From contig NC_039513.1 of the NCBI RefSeq assembly GCF_003672135.1, positions 620,001 through 684,000 of the forward strand: DNA of 64,000 nucleotides. The letters run 5' to 3'. This DNA is from Ooceraea biroi (Eukaryota; Arthropoda; Insecta; Hymenoptera; Formicidae). Of this stretch, positions 34,601 to 45,016 are shown in pieces. The position numbers were made by a program, and so were the translations under genes. The notes beneath the pieces were generated by a model. The model did not search any database and was not told the DNA's origin. It saw only the letters and a list, made by a program, of their open reading frames with translations. Positions within the stretch are counted from its first letter, which is position 1, and each line of letters opens with the position of its first letter.

Positions 34601-34809
34601 TTTTTAATATTTTATACACACACACACACACACACACAAATAAAGAAAACAAAGTTAAAATAGAGAAAATGTTTCTAGGTTGCGTACTTAAGAATGTGCC
34701 AGATTCCGACCAAAGGAAGATCCAGCGGAGGATAATGGAGTGGTTCCGACACTCGAAGGCAAGACACCTCAATGAGGAGAAGCGGAACAATACAGACGAT
34801 GTGATGTGA
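31681..34809 (+). CDS. DUF4806-domain protein, seven coding exons recognised, apparently intact
   Basis: Coding starts at ATG 31685. Exons: 31681-31886, 31990-32169, 32287-32394, 32579-32755, 33205-33437, 33943-34102 and 34679-34809. All join in consistent phase with GT donors and AG acceptors to give about 396 residues. The N-terminal domain has FIVAEFSDGVQVIPSLWL and CKYPAHY. The middle is polar and low complexity (SSSESEEE, PPLPP). The C-terminal DUF4806 part runs FPLKTVGQLIAVEEIL, SIGGTNVDDAVKRILYK and ERYNWEGRREK. Function of DUF4806 is unknown. The fourth exon's acceptor (CAAAG) lacks a pyrimidine tract. It lies centrally between the inverted arms. Confidence 0.85.
32822..32950. repeat. 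GACAT-motif MITE in a DUF4806 intron
   Basis: Ends pair as CGACAACATGCATGTCT and AGACATGCATGTCGTC. The interior repeats AGACAT, AGATAT and TTTAAAGACA in both orientations. It lies in the intron between 32755 and 33205, so splicing need not be affected. Confidence 0.65.
34331..34595. repeat. Palindromic element in the last DUF4806 intron
   Basis: ACTTGCATTTATGATTTAGA pairs with the right end; the arms include AACATGATGCGCGATATA and GCAAAGATAT. The centre is an AT tract. It contains a 20-base match (34437-34456) to exon sequence 32587-32606 of the same gene. Confidence 0.8.
34606..34640. repeat. CA microsatellite before the last DUF4806 exon
   Basis: A run of CACACA at about 34616-34638 lies 40 bp upstream of the acceptor CTAG at 34675-34678. 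Confidence 0.9.
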
Positions 34810-35274
34810 TGTGATGTAATACATATGGACTTGTCATTGCATTCTCGTCTAGTAGTTTGCAGTAGGGAAAACCTACGGAGAAAGGTATTTATGAAAGGTA
34901 TTATTAAAAGGTATGAAATATTTATCATTATTATTATTAGTAGTAGTAGTAGTGGTAGTAAATATTAACTATATACTTTCATTAGTAGCAGTAGAAGCAG
35001 AAAACATAATTTACCTGTTTCATTGTGTTCATTTCATGTTGTGTTTTCATATTATGCTTTCTATATTCTCTTTTATATCGTTTTCAGAGATATCTAAAAC
35101 ATATTATAAATCGTTTATGATTTTAGTCGATAAGTTTATGTTAATAAACATAAGTTTTTTTCCTTTGCATTTAAAAACCAATGATGAAATGCAATAAGCA
35201 ACAGTTTCTTAATAACTGAACTCACATTTATATCGCAAATCTGAGGTTTCTAAGAAATTTAAGTAATACAAATT

Positions 35275-35545
35275 TTGTACCCAAGTGGCATGGTGACATT
35301 GGCTGCATTCAGCGGAGAAAACTACATTAAGTGCTTAGTGATCCTTCATTATGATTGGTTTCTACACTTAGATCCAGCAAAGATGTAAAGGCAAGAACCA
35401 ATTATATTAAAGAATCACTGAGCGCTCACTGATCAGCTTTTTCTACTGAACGCAGTCATTAAATGATGTTTCAAATGACGTCTTATTGACATTAGATACA
35501 TCATTAAGATGTTATTTGACATGTTATTTGACATCACTTTGCTAC
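35275..35545. repeat. TGACAT-motif element with a hairpin MITE inside
   Basis: CCAAGTGGCATGGTGACATT on the left and GACATCACTTTGCTACTTG on the right bracket repeated TGACAT/GATGT motifs. Within it, 35301-35456 is an inverted-repeat MITE with GCATTCAGCGGAGAAAA ends and TTAGTGAT arms, itself a late insertion. Confidence 0.65.
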
Positions 35546-35733
35546 TTGTATACAGAGTATTTTGCAAGAAAGTAAATAATATATTTGTTTTCAATATTAA
35601 TATTAGAGAATTTGATGAAATGAAAAAAATCGGAATTGAAACATATATACGTACTTATCTCATATGTATTTACTCACCTTAAACGTTTCTTACACTTTGG
35701 ATTTAAGATCCTTCCAATTCACAGGTCCATAAA

Positions 35734-37074
35734 CCACAAGTCTGTGAATTATTTTAGACACTTTGTTATTAATAGTTTTTTTAGTTACAGACGTATCTTC
35801 TAGCACACACCAAAATACTTCTTCTTCTTCTTCTTTGTGGTTACATAATAACGAGTAACTTCACCATGGATTCGGTATAACAATACATAATAGCCTAGTT
35901 GACACCGATCGTTTGATACGCGTATCAAATAGTACATTTGAGCTAATCAGCCAATGACTAAACGAATATACTAAACGAATATAGTTATTTACTATTTGAT
36001 ACACGTATTAACCAATCGGTGTAAACTAGGCCAATATTTATCTACTTTGCGATGCCCGTATTAAGCTAATATTTCATGTGTCGTGTGACAAGCTTTATCG
36101 GACGTATTAATTGGCTATCAGAGAGAGAATTTTTGGGACCTTAAAACTTCTCCATCTGATAGCCAATTAATACGTTTGACAAAGCTTGTCGTACGAAACA
36201 TGAAATCTCAGCCTAAGGCCACTGCACGTAGTATACATTTTAGTCGTAATAAAAGTTCATCGTAGTAAAAAGGTCTGTTTTTTATTGCTGCACTACTGAA
36301 CTGATGCAATACGTTAAAGTGAGACAAGTATATGTTTTCTCACTCTAACTCATTGCACCAGTTCAGCAGTGCAGCAATAAAAAACAGACCTAAAGTTTTA
36401 GTCGTAATCGTAAGGCCGTGAGCAAATCGACCAATGAAACATTCTCATAACGTAATAAAGCCCGTATCAGATTACGTATTGGAGATTGGAGATTGCGAAT
36501 TGAAAATTGGAATTTGACCAATCAGAATAAAGCAATCTGCAATAACATTATGAATTATGATTAATCATCTTTAATATGTTTCAGATGTCCATGGAACACC
36601 TATTCGCATCTTAACATATAGTTAATATATATAGTTTTTCTTGATTGTCGTAACCTATACAGGGTGGGGCAATAACTATTACCACCTTAAATATCTTTTA
36701 ATTTATAAGGTCCAGAGGAAAATTTATGTAATCAAAATTATACGGTACGAAGGGGGCTAACATATGGCGATAATAATTTTTGTCCTGGTGGAGGCGCTTC
36801 GAAGATATCAAGGTCACCTTCATTTTTTTTAATAGGTTCGGTATGTTTTTTTTCCATAATTTTATAGAGGAGCTTAAAACAAGTACGGAACTCATGACAC
36901 AAAATTATTGAACAAGATTAAATGTAAATGAGAACGATAAAAAATACATTTTTATATTAAATGAAATTTACGTTTAAAAGATGTACGAAATGACGCTTTA
37001 TTAGTATGTTTTGTCGGAATGTTTTGATTTTGACATTCCTCATAAATGAGGATCAACTTGTTCTTCAAACGAAT
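35734..37074. repeat. Right 1341-bp inverted arm
   Basis: Inverted copy of 29729-31069. Its outer part is one half of a complete foldback element (36660-37786), which here is intact across the arm boundary, whereas the left arm holds only half of it. The right arm therefore looks like the source copy and the left arm the derived one. No coding function. Confidence 0.88.
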
Positions 37075-37786
37075 ACATCGATGAAAATAAATAGGATTTT
37101 AAATGTTTGACGCAAAGGCTGAGTGCGATTAGGATATCGTTCAGCGTATAAATTTTGCGCTCTCACTGAATTTTTTTGACATTCTCCATAAATGAGATCA
37201 TTCTCCATCATGTCGACTTGTTCTTCAAATGAATACATCTTGCACGATTGACTTATCTATCGATACTACTTTTTATGTTTATCTTATCCTGTGAACTTAT
37301 TAAGATGGCCTTCAAAGGGTCTTTGTTTTCACTGAAATAAGTTTACGTCACTATTTATTTTCATCGATGTATCCGTTTGAAGAACAACTTGATCCTCATT
37401 TATGAGGAATGTCAAAATCAAAACATTCCGACAAAACATACTAATAAAGCGTCATTTCGTACATCTTTTAAACGTAAATTTCATTTAATATAAAAATGTA
37501 TTTTTTATCGTTTTCATTTACATTTAATCTTGTTCAATAATTTTGTGTCATGAGTTCCGTACTTGTTTTAAGCTCCTCTATAAAATTATGGAAAAAAAAC
37601 ATACCGAACCTATTAAAAAAAATGAAGGTGACCTTGATATCTTCGAAGCGCCTCCACCAGGACCTAAAATTATTATCGCCATATGTTAGCCCCCTTCGTT
37701 CCGTATAATTTTGATTACATAAATTTTCCTCTGGACCTTATAAATTAGAAGATATTTAAGGTGGTAATAGTTATTGCCCCACCCTG
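36660..37786. mobile_element. Foldback mariner-like element, CAGGGTGGGGCAAT ends
   Basis: Arms of about 415 bp start CAGGGTGGGGCAATAACTAT and pair with 37373-37786; TA flanks both sides. The central 300 bp is unrelated and has no transposase. The two arms differ at several positions, unlike the near-identical 1341-bp arms. The 65-codon frames found in each arm are identical translations of terminal repeat, not genes. Confidence 0.88.
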
Positions 37787-38173
37787 TATAATATAATCAA
37801 ATATACATATCGATCTATAAATATATAAATTTTATCTATAAACGTATAAATGTTTGTTATTTTATTGTAACGCGCGCGTGCGAAATTTTTTATTACCAAA
37901 TCTATATATTATTGTTAATTGTTGCAAAATGAATATTTATAATGTTTATATCGTTTTTCAGTATATTCTTATTTTTTCAAAATTGTATAGGTTTATATGT
38001 ATCTTGTATAATTTCTTCACAATAAACAATAAAAAAACGACTTTTTGAAATGTTGATTATATTTAGTGTATAATTATCTTCCTATTATATTTAATTAATA
38101 CTTAAGATTGCAATAGATGTTAGTGGTTAAAAAATACGAGAAATTTTTTTATGTATTTATTTATGTATTAAAT

Positions 38174-38233
<60 letters not shown>

Positions 38234-38489
38234 CACAATAAAATTATATACGTTAATTGCCTGACAGTAATTACGAAAGAGAGCAATTGTTCATAATTTA
38301 TTGGACATATTTTATTTACTCGCATATTTATGTGTTTGTAAGTGATCGGTTTGAATACGAGAAATATGTTTCTTGTATTTAAAACCAATCATTATACACA
38401 TAAAATGAGTAACTAAAATATGTGCAACAAGTATGAATAATTAATCAATTTCTTAATATTTAGTAAGTATAATAAAATTAAATTTCTAA
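37787..38489. other. AT-rich spacer with CT and AT tracts, no gene
   Basis: A CTCTCTCT tract followed by ATATAT runs at 38174-38229. Open frames here are lysine/tyrosine-rich translations of AT sequence with no domain. Confidence 0.55.
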
Positions 38490-38755
38490 AGAAGTTACAA
38501 AACATGCAGTTAACGTCTATCATTCATCTACCAAAGCTCCATTAAATATCCACGATTGCTCTATATTACATCCACGAAACATCTATGGATACGTCTAATG
38601 GAGGTTGTATGGACGTATCAAATGCGGAACTATGGATGTCTAGTAGATGTCTACTGGATGTTATGTAGACGTCTAATGGAGGTTTCGAATCTCCATGATG
38701 GACGTCTAGTGGACGTCCATTGAAGGGTTTTGTTCTGTGTGGGAAGGGAGTATAT
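38490..38755. mobile_element. GACGTC-motif repeat element inserted in a THAP exon
   Basis: Composed of repeated GACGTC, GATGTCTA, TAATGGAGG and TCCATG motifs in both orientations. The right terminus TTTTGTTCTGTGTGGGAA abuts coding sequence of the THAP exon (38749-38793), which stops being THAP-like exactly there. The left end is uncertain. No transposase. Confidence 0.55.
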
Positions 38756-38935
38756 TTAACCATTTTTGACGTACAGTCAAATCCTTTGGAAAACTGCAAT
38801 TTATTATACATTACTATCATTTATTTAAGAATTTTATTATAATATAAATATAAATATTTTTTACACTTACCTATGCAATGAAATATCCTCTATTTGGGAT
38901 GCTTTCCGGTTACATAAGTAACACAATTTACCCAT
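38749..38935 (-). pseudogene. THAP-domain gene fragment, two exons
   Basis: The first exon, 38871-38935, begins at ATG directly after a TTTGCAG acceptor. It encodes MGKLCYLCNRKASQIEDISL and ends in a perfect AG-GTAAGT donor. The second exon starts at 38793 after TTGCAG and continues in phase as SFPKDLTVRQKWLNIL. Together these give the C-x-x-C and the (H)SFPKD-x-x-x-RQKW core of a THAP zinc finger, a DNA-binding module of P-type and Kolobok-type transposases. It is broken after about 36 residues by the repeat element at 38490-38755. Downstream exons were not found. Confidence 0.75.
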
Positions 38936-39571
38936 CTGCAAATAATTATATCAATAATATTGCTAATAAACCTATAGGGGTTTGTATATTTTAATAATAT
39001 AATAATTGTCTTACGTTTGCACTCTCACAGTTCCTCTTGCGACGCGTAGGTTCCTCTAACTGCGACGCGTAGGTTAAGGGGGTACATCCACCTGGAAGGC
39101 CGAAAAACAGACCTAATTTTAACATTTTATTCCTGCTAAATGGGTAGTGGGAATGAAATGGAATTTTATGTGATTCTAGACTTATGTTTTGACAATATAA
39201 AAAAAGGTTCTAGTAGGGTATGTAGGGTAAATCGGCCCTAGGCGTAAATTTTGATGACACTTGGCTCAAAGTTAGCTCCCTATATGAGATTTAAGTACAC
39301 CAAGTTTCAAACATGGAAATCACTTTTTTTAGAAGTTATGTTAATAAATGTGATTTCATGATTTTTACGAATATCTAAGTGGTGTTTAGAGATATTTATT
39401 TATAAAAATACTGGTAGATGCAGGGCCTCAAGACCAATAAAGGACTATATATCAACTGGATTTTGGCGCGAAATTCAAATTTTTAAAAAATATTACAGTT
39501 TTGAAAAATGTTTTTCGACATGTTCCCTTAGAGCGACAATCATAAGTTTTTTTCTATACAATGCTCTACTA

Positions 39572-42500
39572 CAGTGCTCGGAATTAGTTGCCCTTTTCGG
39601 GCCGATTTCAGAAGCGACGCCTATCATTCCCCCACTACCGCTCGACGCGCAATGGCCGAGCCGCCAAACGCTGTGTCTCAGGGGCGCTACTATATGAGAT
39701 ATGCGCTGAGAGCACTATCCCAGCGCCCTTTCGTCCAGTCATTAAAATTTTTCTACCTAAATAGGTTTTACTTTCACAATGAGAAGTGAAGTACTAAATT
39801 TTCAATTATTAATGTATTATACACACACACAGTAATAATTTTACATTACACATTAATAAGTTAATAATTAAAAATTTAGTATTTACTTATTTGTTAAAAG
39901 TAAAAATTAGTAAAAAAATTTTAATGATAATAATTGAACGAAAAGACGCTAAGATTATGCTCGCAGCATACATCTTATACATGTATTACAAATATATTAT
40001 ACACATATGCATACACACACGCACATATATAATATATTTGTAACAATATATAATAACCATATATTATATTATAAAAAATATATATTATATATATTAAATC
40101 TATTGAATTATATTATATATAATTATCAGGATAATTATATATATATATATATATTAAATATATAATATATAAGAATTATTATTATAACATATAATAATTA
40201 TAATTTTAATAATAGTTTTCTACATCACCCATGAGGTACTATTGTTGATGCGTTTTTTAAGTGGTTTTCCCAGGAAACCTATTCCACTATAATGAACATG
40301 AAGAGATACTGATGAGTGGCTTAGCATAAAAAAAAATTTATATCGTAAGATATATAGAAATGAAAAAGAAACATAAAATGTCGGAGGAATCGATATCTTT
40401 CAAAATTTTAAATTGATTTTCTAGGTCGTTTACACGATTCTACTAAGCTTTCTGCAAAAAGAATTGACATGATTAACTAATTGCGAAATAGTTTTAATGC
40501 TCTGTTGCAACTTTAAAATTAAAAGTAAGTATTTAAAACCATTGAGTAGTTTGCCATGTCGGTTATTAGAGTGCATTTAACATGAAAGGACTGATAACTA
40601 AATGAAAGAAGTTTTATTATAAATAGATGTGAAGAAAATTGTTTCCCATACTTTATAAATTGCATATATTTGTGCTCGCATTCTCCATTTAAATTCAATG
40701 ATAAGATTACAATGTTATAGTATCGAAGAAATAATATTTACAAAAACACTATTACATTTTCTATTATAATAAATATTATTATTAGTATACTTAGCATTAA
40801 TATACTTAGCACTATCACTATTATGCAAATAGCATTTTCTATCTTGTAATATGGATCTTTTAATTTCGCGGCTGTATGTTAACGCGCGCTCCTACTGCGC
40901 GTTGATATGCAATTGTTATTCTCTCCGCTGTTTTCTCAACGGTTATTTAACAGCGAAGCGTGCGTGTTAAAAGTCTCGTGTCTCGTGTGCTATTTGCATA
41001 GTATTCATATCTATTATTAGTGCAATAGTACTAGTAGTAATAGTGTTACTTAGGATAAGTGTTCTTAAGATAAGTATACTAGTATTTATTAATAGAAATA
41101 TATGATAGTGTTTTTATTTATATTATATTATTAATATATTTTTTTTTGTTTTCATTTTTTCAGAAAATTTCTTTCATTTCTGTGTAAAATAGAAAAAGAT
41201 AGGAAATACAGCCAATGCTTTGATAAAGCATGGGAAGACATTTTTTTTTCATACGTTGATAATAAAACCACCTGTCTTCTGTGTGGTTATCAACCCTCTT
41301 TTGTTAAAAAATATATCCTTCATAGACATTATAAAGTTAGACATTCTAATGAGTATTCAAAATATGTGGACCAGGAGAAATCTAATTTAGTTGAAGGATT
41401 GAAATTAGTTTATCGAGAAGGTTGTAGTTCGAATTCTCCTATTGCTATACCTTCGGTAAAAGCTCTCACAGCATCGTATGCTATTTCGCATCTCATTACG
41501 AAAAATTCCAAGTCGTTTTGCGAAGGAAAATTTATAAAAGAATGTCTCATCGCAGCAGTAGAGTCGTTTGGAAATTCGTTGACTCTTGAAGAAGCTGCTA
41601 GCATTCCTTTAAGTGACAAGACTGTCAAAGCCCGAATAGGTGATATCGCTTCTTCTTTAGAAAATAAATTAAAATCTTTATTAGAATCTTGCTCTTTTTT
41701 CTCATTGTGTCTCGATGAGAGCACCGATAATCGGCATGTGAGTAAATTGAGTATTTTTGCTCGAATCGTGCACAACGAATTTTCATATGTCGAGGAGCTC
41801 TTAGATTTTGTTCCACTACATGGTACAACAACGGGTATTGATATCTTCAAAGCCGTTAACCAAACTCTCCAAAAATTTGATACTGATTTTTCGAAATGTT
41901 CGGCTATCGTAACTGATGGCGCAAAGGCAATGTTAGGTTCGAAAAATGGATTCTTCGGTCAATTAAAGCAGCGAGGTTTAAAGTTCCCTGTTATTCATTG
42001 TATCATACATCAAGAAGCGTTATGTGGGAAAGTTGTGAAACTATGCACCGCAATGCAAACGGTAACAAAAATTATTAATATAATTAAAGGCGGTCACAAA
42101 TTCCTTTCTCATCGGAAATTTCAGCACTTTCTCGAGGAACATAACGCAACTTACACAGATGTGCCTCTGTATTGTGAAGTTCGGTGGCTTAGTGCAGGAA
42201 AATGTTTAGAAAAATTCTTTGCAATAAGAAAAGAAATCTTCCTTTTCTTGCAAGAGAATTGTTCAGTAAAATGTGACGACTTTAGATTTTTCTTCGAAGA
42301 TTTGAACTCGCTTTGCGAACTCGCTCTAATAACCGACATGACCAATCATTTGAATATTTTAAATTTAAAGCTACAGCAGACCAATCAAACTATTTCGCAA
42401 CTAGTCAGTCATGTCGATTCTTTTTGCAGAAAGCTGCTATTATTTAAAAATCAGGTAGAAAATAATATCTTTCACTTTTTTCCTTCGTGTCAGATTCTCT

Positions 42501-43721
42501 TTGAAGAACATGGCACAAATTGTAATTTTAACAAACAAATTAATATAATCGATTCTTTGATAAATCAATTTCATACGCGTTTCAGTGATTTCGAAACGCT
42601 AAGAAAAGATTTACTACTTTTTGAGAATCCTCTGACTGTGCAAATCGAAGAACAAAGCTTAGATCTTCAGGAAGAACTTTGCGATTTGTAATGTGATATT
42701 TCTTTGAAAGCGCGACTAGAAAAAGGGGTTGAATTGTTAAAAATTTTGGATATATCACTTTATTCAAATCTTAGAAACTTCAGTCTTCGAATTTTCTCCA
42801 TGTTTGGGTCCACATATTGATGCGAATGCTCTTTCTCCAAAATGAAATTTATAAAAACAGAGAAACGTTCTTCTTTAAATGATGCATCATTATCTTCGTT
42901 GATGCGAACTAGTACCTCTAAAATCTCTGTAGACATTTCATCTTTAGTAGAATCATTTAAACGACCTAGAAAATCAAGTTAAAATTTTGAAAGATATCGA
43001 TTCTTCCGACATTTTATGCTTCTTCTTCGTTTCTATATATTTTACGATATAAAATTGTTTTTCATGCTAAGCCACTCATCAGTATCTCTTCGTCTTCATT
43101 ATAGTGGACTAGGCCTACTGGGGAAACCACTTAACAAAAACGCATCACCAATAGTACCTCATGGGTGATGTGGAAAACTATTGTTAAAATTATAATTATT
43201 ATATGTTTTAATATTATAATTGTTATATATTATATATTTAATATATATATATATATATATTATATATTATAATTCAATATATTTAATACATATAATATAT
43301 TTCTAACATGTATAAGGTGTATGCTGCGAGCATAATCTTAGCGTCTTTTCGTTCAATTAGTATTATTAAAATTTTTTTACTAATTTTTACTTTTAATAAG
43401 TAAGTAAATACTAAATTTTCAATTATTAACTTATTATTAATGTGTAATGTAAAATTATTACTGTGTGTGTGTATAATACATTAATAATTGAAAATTTAGT
43501 ACTTCACTTCTCATTGTGAAAGTAAAACCTATGTAGGTAGAAAAATTTTAATAACTGGACGAAAGGGCGCTGGGATAATGCTCTCAGCGCATATCTCATA
43601 TAGTAGCGCCCCTGAGACACAGCGTTCGGCGGCTCGGCCATTGCGCGTCGAGCGGTAGTGGGGGAATGATAGGCGTCGCTTCTGAAATCGGCTCGAAAAG
43701 GGCAACTAATTCCGAGCACTG
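39572..43721 (+). mobile_element. hAT element with very long inverted ends, 8-bp TSD
   Basis: A 4150-bp element starting CAGTGCTCGGAATTAGTTGC with its inverse at the right end, flanked by CTCTACTA at 39564-39571 and 43722-43729. The inverted arms are unusually long for hAT: about 860 bp on the left (to 40431) and 769 bp on the right (from 42956). The inner edge of the right arm includes the last codons of the transposase. CAG ends and the 8-bp duplication are hAT hallmarks. Frames in the outer arms are mirror-image artefacts. Confidence 0.93.
41161..42982 (+). pseudogene. hAT-type transposase (GTF2IRD2/ZBED-like), two nonsense codons
   Basis: The frame opens after TTTTTTCAG at 41161 and runs to 42980-42982. 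It has a finger CLLCGYQPSFVKKYILHRHY near the start, then CLDESTDNRHVSKLSIF (first Asp), VTDGAKAMLGSKNGFF (second Asp) and a C-terminal dimerisation-type segment CECSFSKMKFIKTEKRSSL. The same frame is cut by TAA at 42689-42691 and TGA near 42821, the latter just before the hAT C-terminal motif. Hence the 441-codon open frame is only part of the gene. An upstream exon is likely because the frame begins at a splice acceptor. Confidence 0.88.
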
Positions 43722-43942
43722 CTCTACTACAAACCTACCTATCAAAAAATCAACAGCCATGTATCCGTGGTGCAACAGTATGAAAAAAACCATAAACCAA
43801 CTTTTTCGTTTTTTTGATGTTATTATTCATGAAAATCACATAAAATACATCCCGCAGGGTCTATATAGCTTTTATTAGTGTCATATAGTTATATGGTTAA
43901 TTAAAGATCGCGAAGGATTTCAATTTTATTATAAAGTAATTG

Positions 43943-45016
43943 TAATCACAACAAAATTACCTTTTTTAAAAAAGGTACAAAAAAGCGCCAAGCATACGCG
44001 CCCGAAGAACGCGTTCAAAGATGACCTCTATAAAACTAATGATATCAATAAATTGCGCCAATTATAAAAATGAGTATTTATGCAAACAAAAAAATCTATT
44101 ACATTTATTCTATTTATTACATCTATTATATTTTTATACAACTAAATATTTTAATACATATAAATATTTCAATACAAATAAGTGTTTTTTCAAAATACTT
44201 GGCACTGCTAAACCGATTCAGTAATTGTCTTAGTATTTAAATAATCTAAAAATTACAATAATTTCTTTACACTCTAAATTACATAACACAATTCGCCGAA
44301 ATACGTAAAATATATGTTACAAATGTAGTTCTACTTATTCTATACTTAATTCTAATGTCTCACACACACACACGCACACGCACGCATTCACGCATGCACG
44401 CATTTATAAGACAGAAAGGAAGAGAATAAGGCAATTAACATATTGATTCGGTTTAGATTTTGATATATTATCAGAAATATAGGGAATGAGAAGAATATTT
44501 AAGTATTGCCGCTATGTCGCCGTTCATCGTTCCGCCGCAGCATACGTCACATTCTTGCGTACGGGAGCCCCGTACGAGTGTAATTACAAGTTTGACCACG
44601 AGATATCGCATTATAGCTACGCTTTCTCGCAGTTAGAATCGTTCCATAGAAAGCATATAAGACAGACTTACGCGCTGATTAGTCAATCGTGGTATAGCTA
44701 TTAGCCATACTGTTGCTTTTGATTCTTCGGACTTCGGTTACGGTTTTGATTTGGTATTGATTTTGGCATTGATTTAGGTTTTGATTTGGTATTGATTTTG
44801 GTATTGATTTCGGTTTGTTATTCTCTATACGTCACATACTTTTGTGTTGAGATTTTCTCACTCCTCCTGAAGGAAAAGATTAGGAGGAGCTTACCAGTTC
44901 CTAAGATTCGTTCGCGCTCTCACGCCGGAATTGCCTCTCTTTTCGTTAAGAAAGAGATCTTTTTTTGAGTTATTCGCACTTTTACACCGTATTTATTACG
45001 ATATTTAGATTTACAA
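43943..45016 (+). other. 5' non-coding region of the DDE_Tnp_4 element
   Basis: 43943-44462 is homologous to 51130-51665, but with its two halves rearranged: the first half is inverted relative to that copy, the second half direct. A CA/CGCA microsatellite lies near 44361-44405, and a short repeat of TTTTGATTTGGTATTGA at 44742-44818. It precedes the start codon at 45017. Confidence 0.6.

Noticed and set aside
29908..36895. Identical 65-codon frames at 29908-30105 (+) and 36698-36895 (-)
   Set aside because: They are mirror images in the two inverted arms and lie in the terminal repeat of a foldback element; identity comes from the DNA repeat.
39574..43793. Near-identical 71-codon frames at 39574-39789 (+) and 43504-43719 (-)
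   Set aside because: They lie in the two inverted ends of the hAT element and show no domain.
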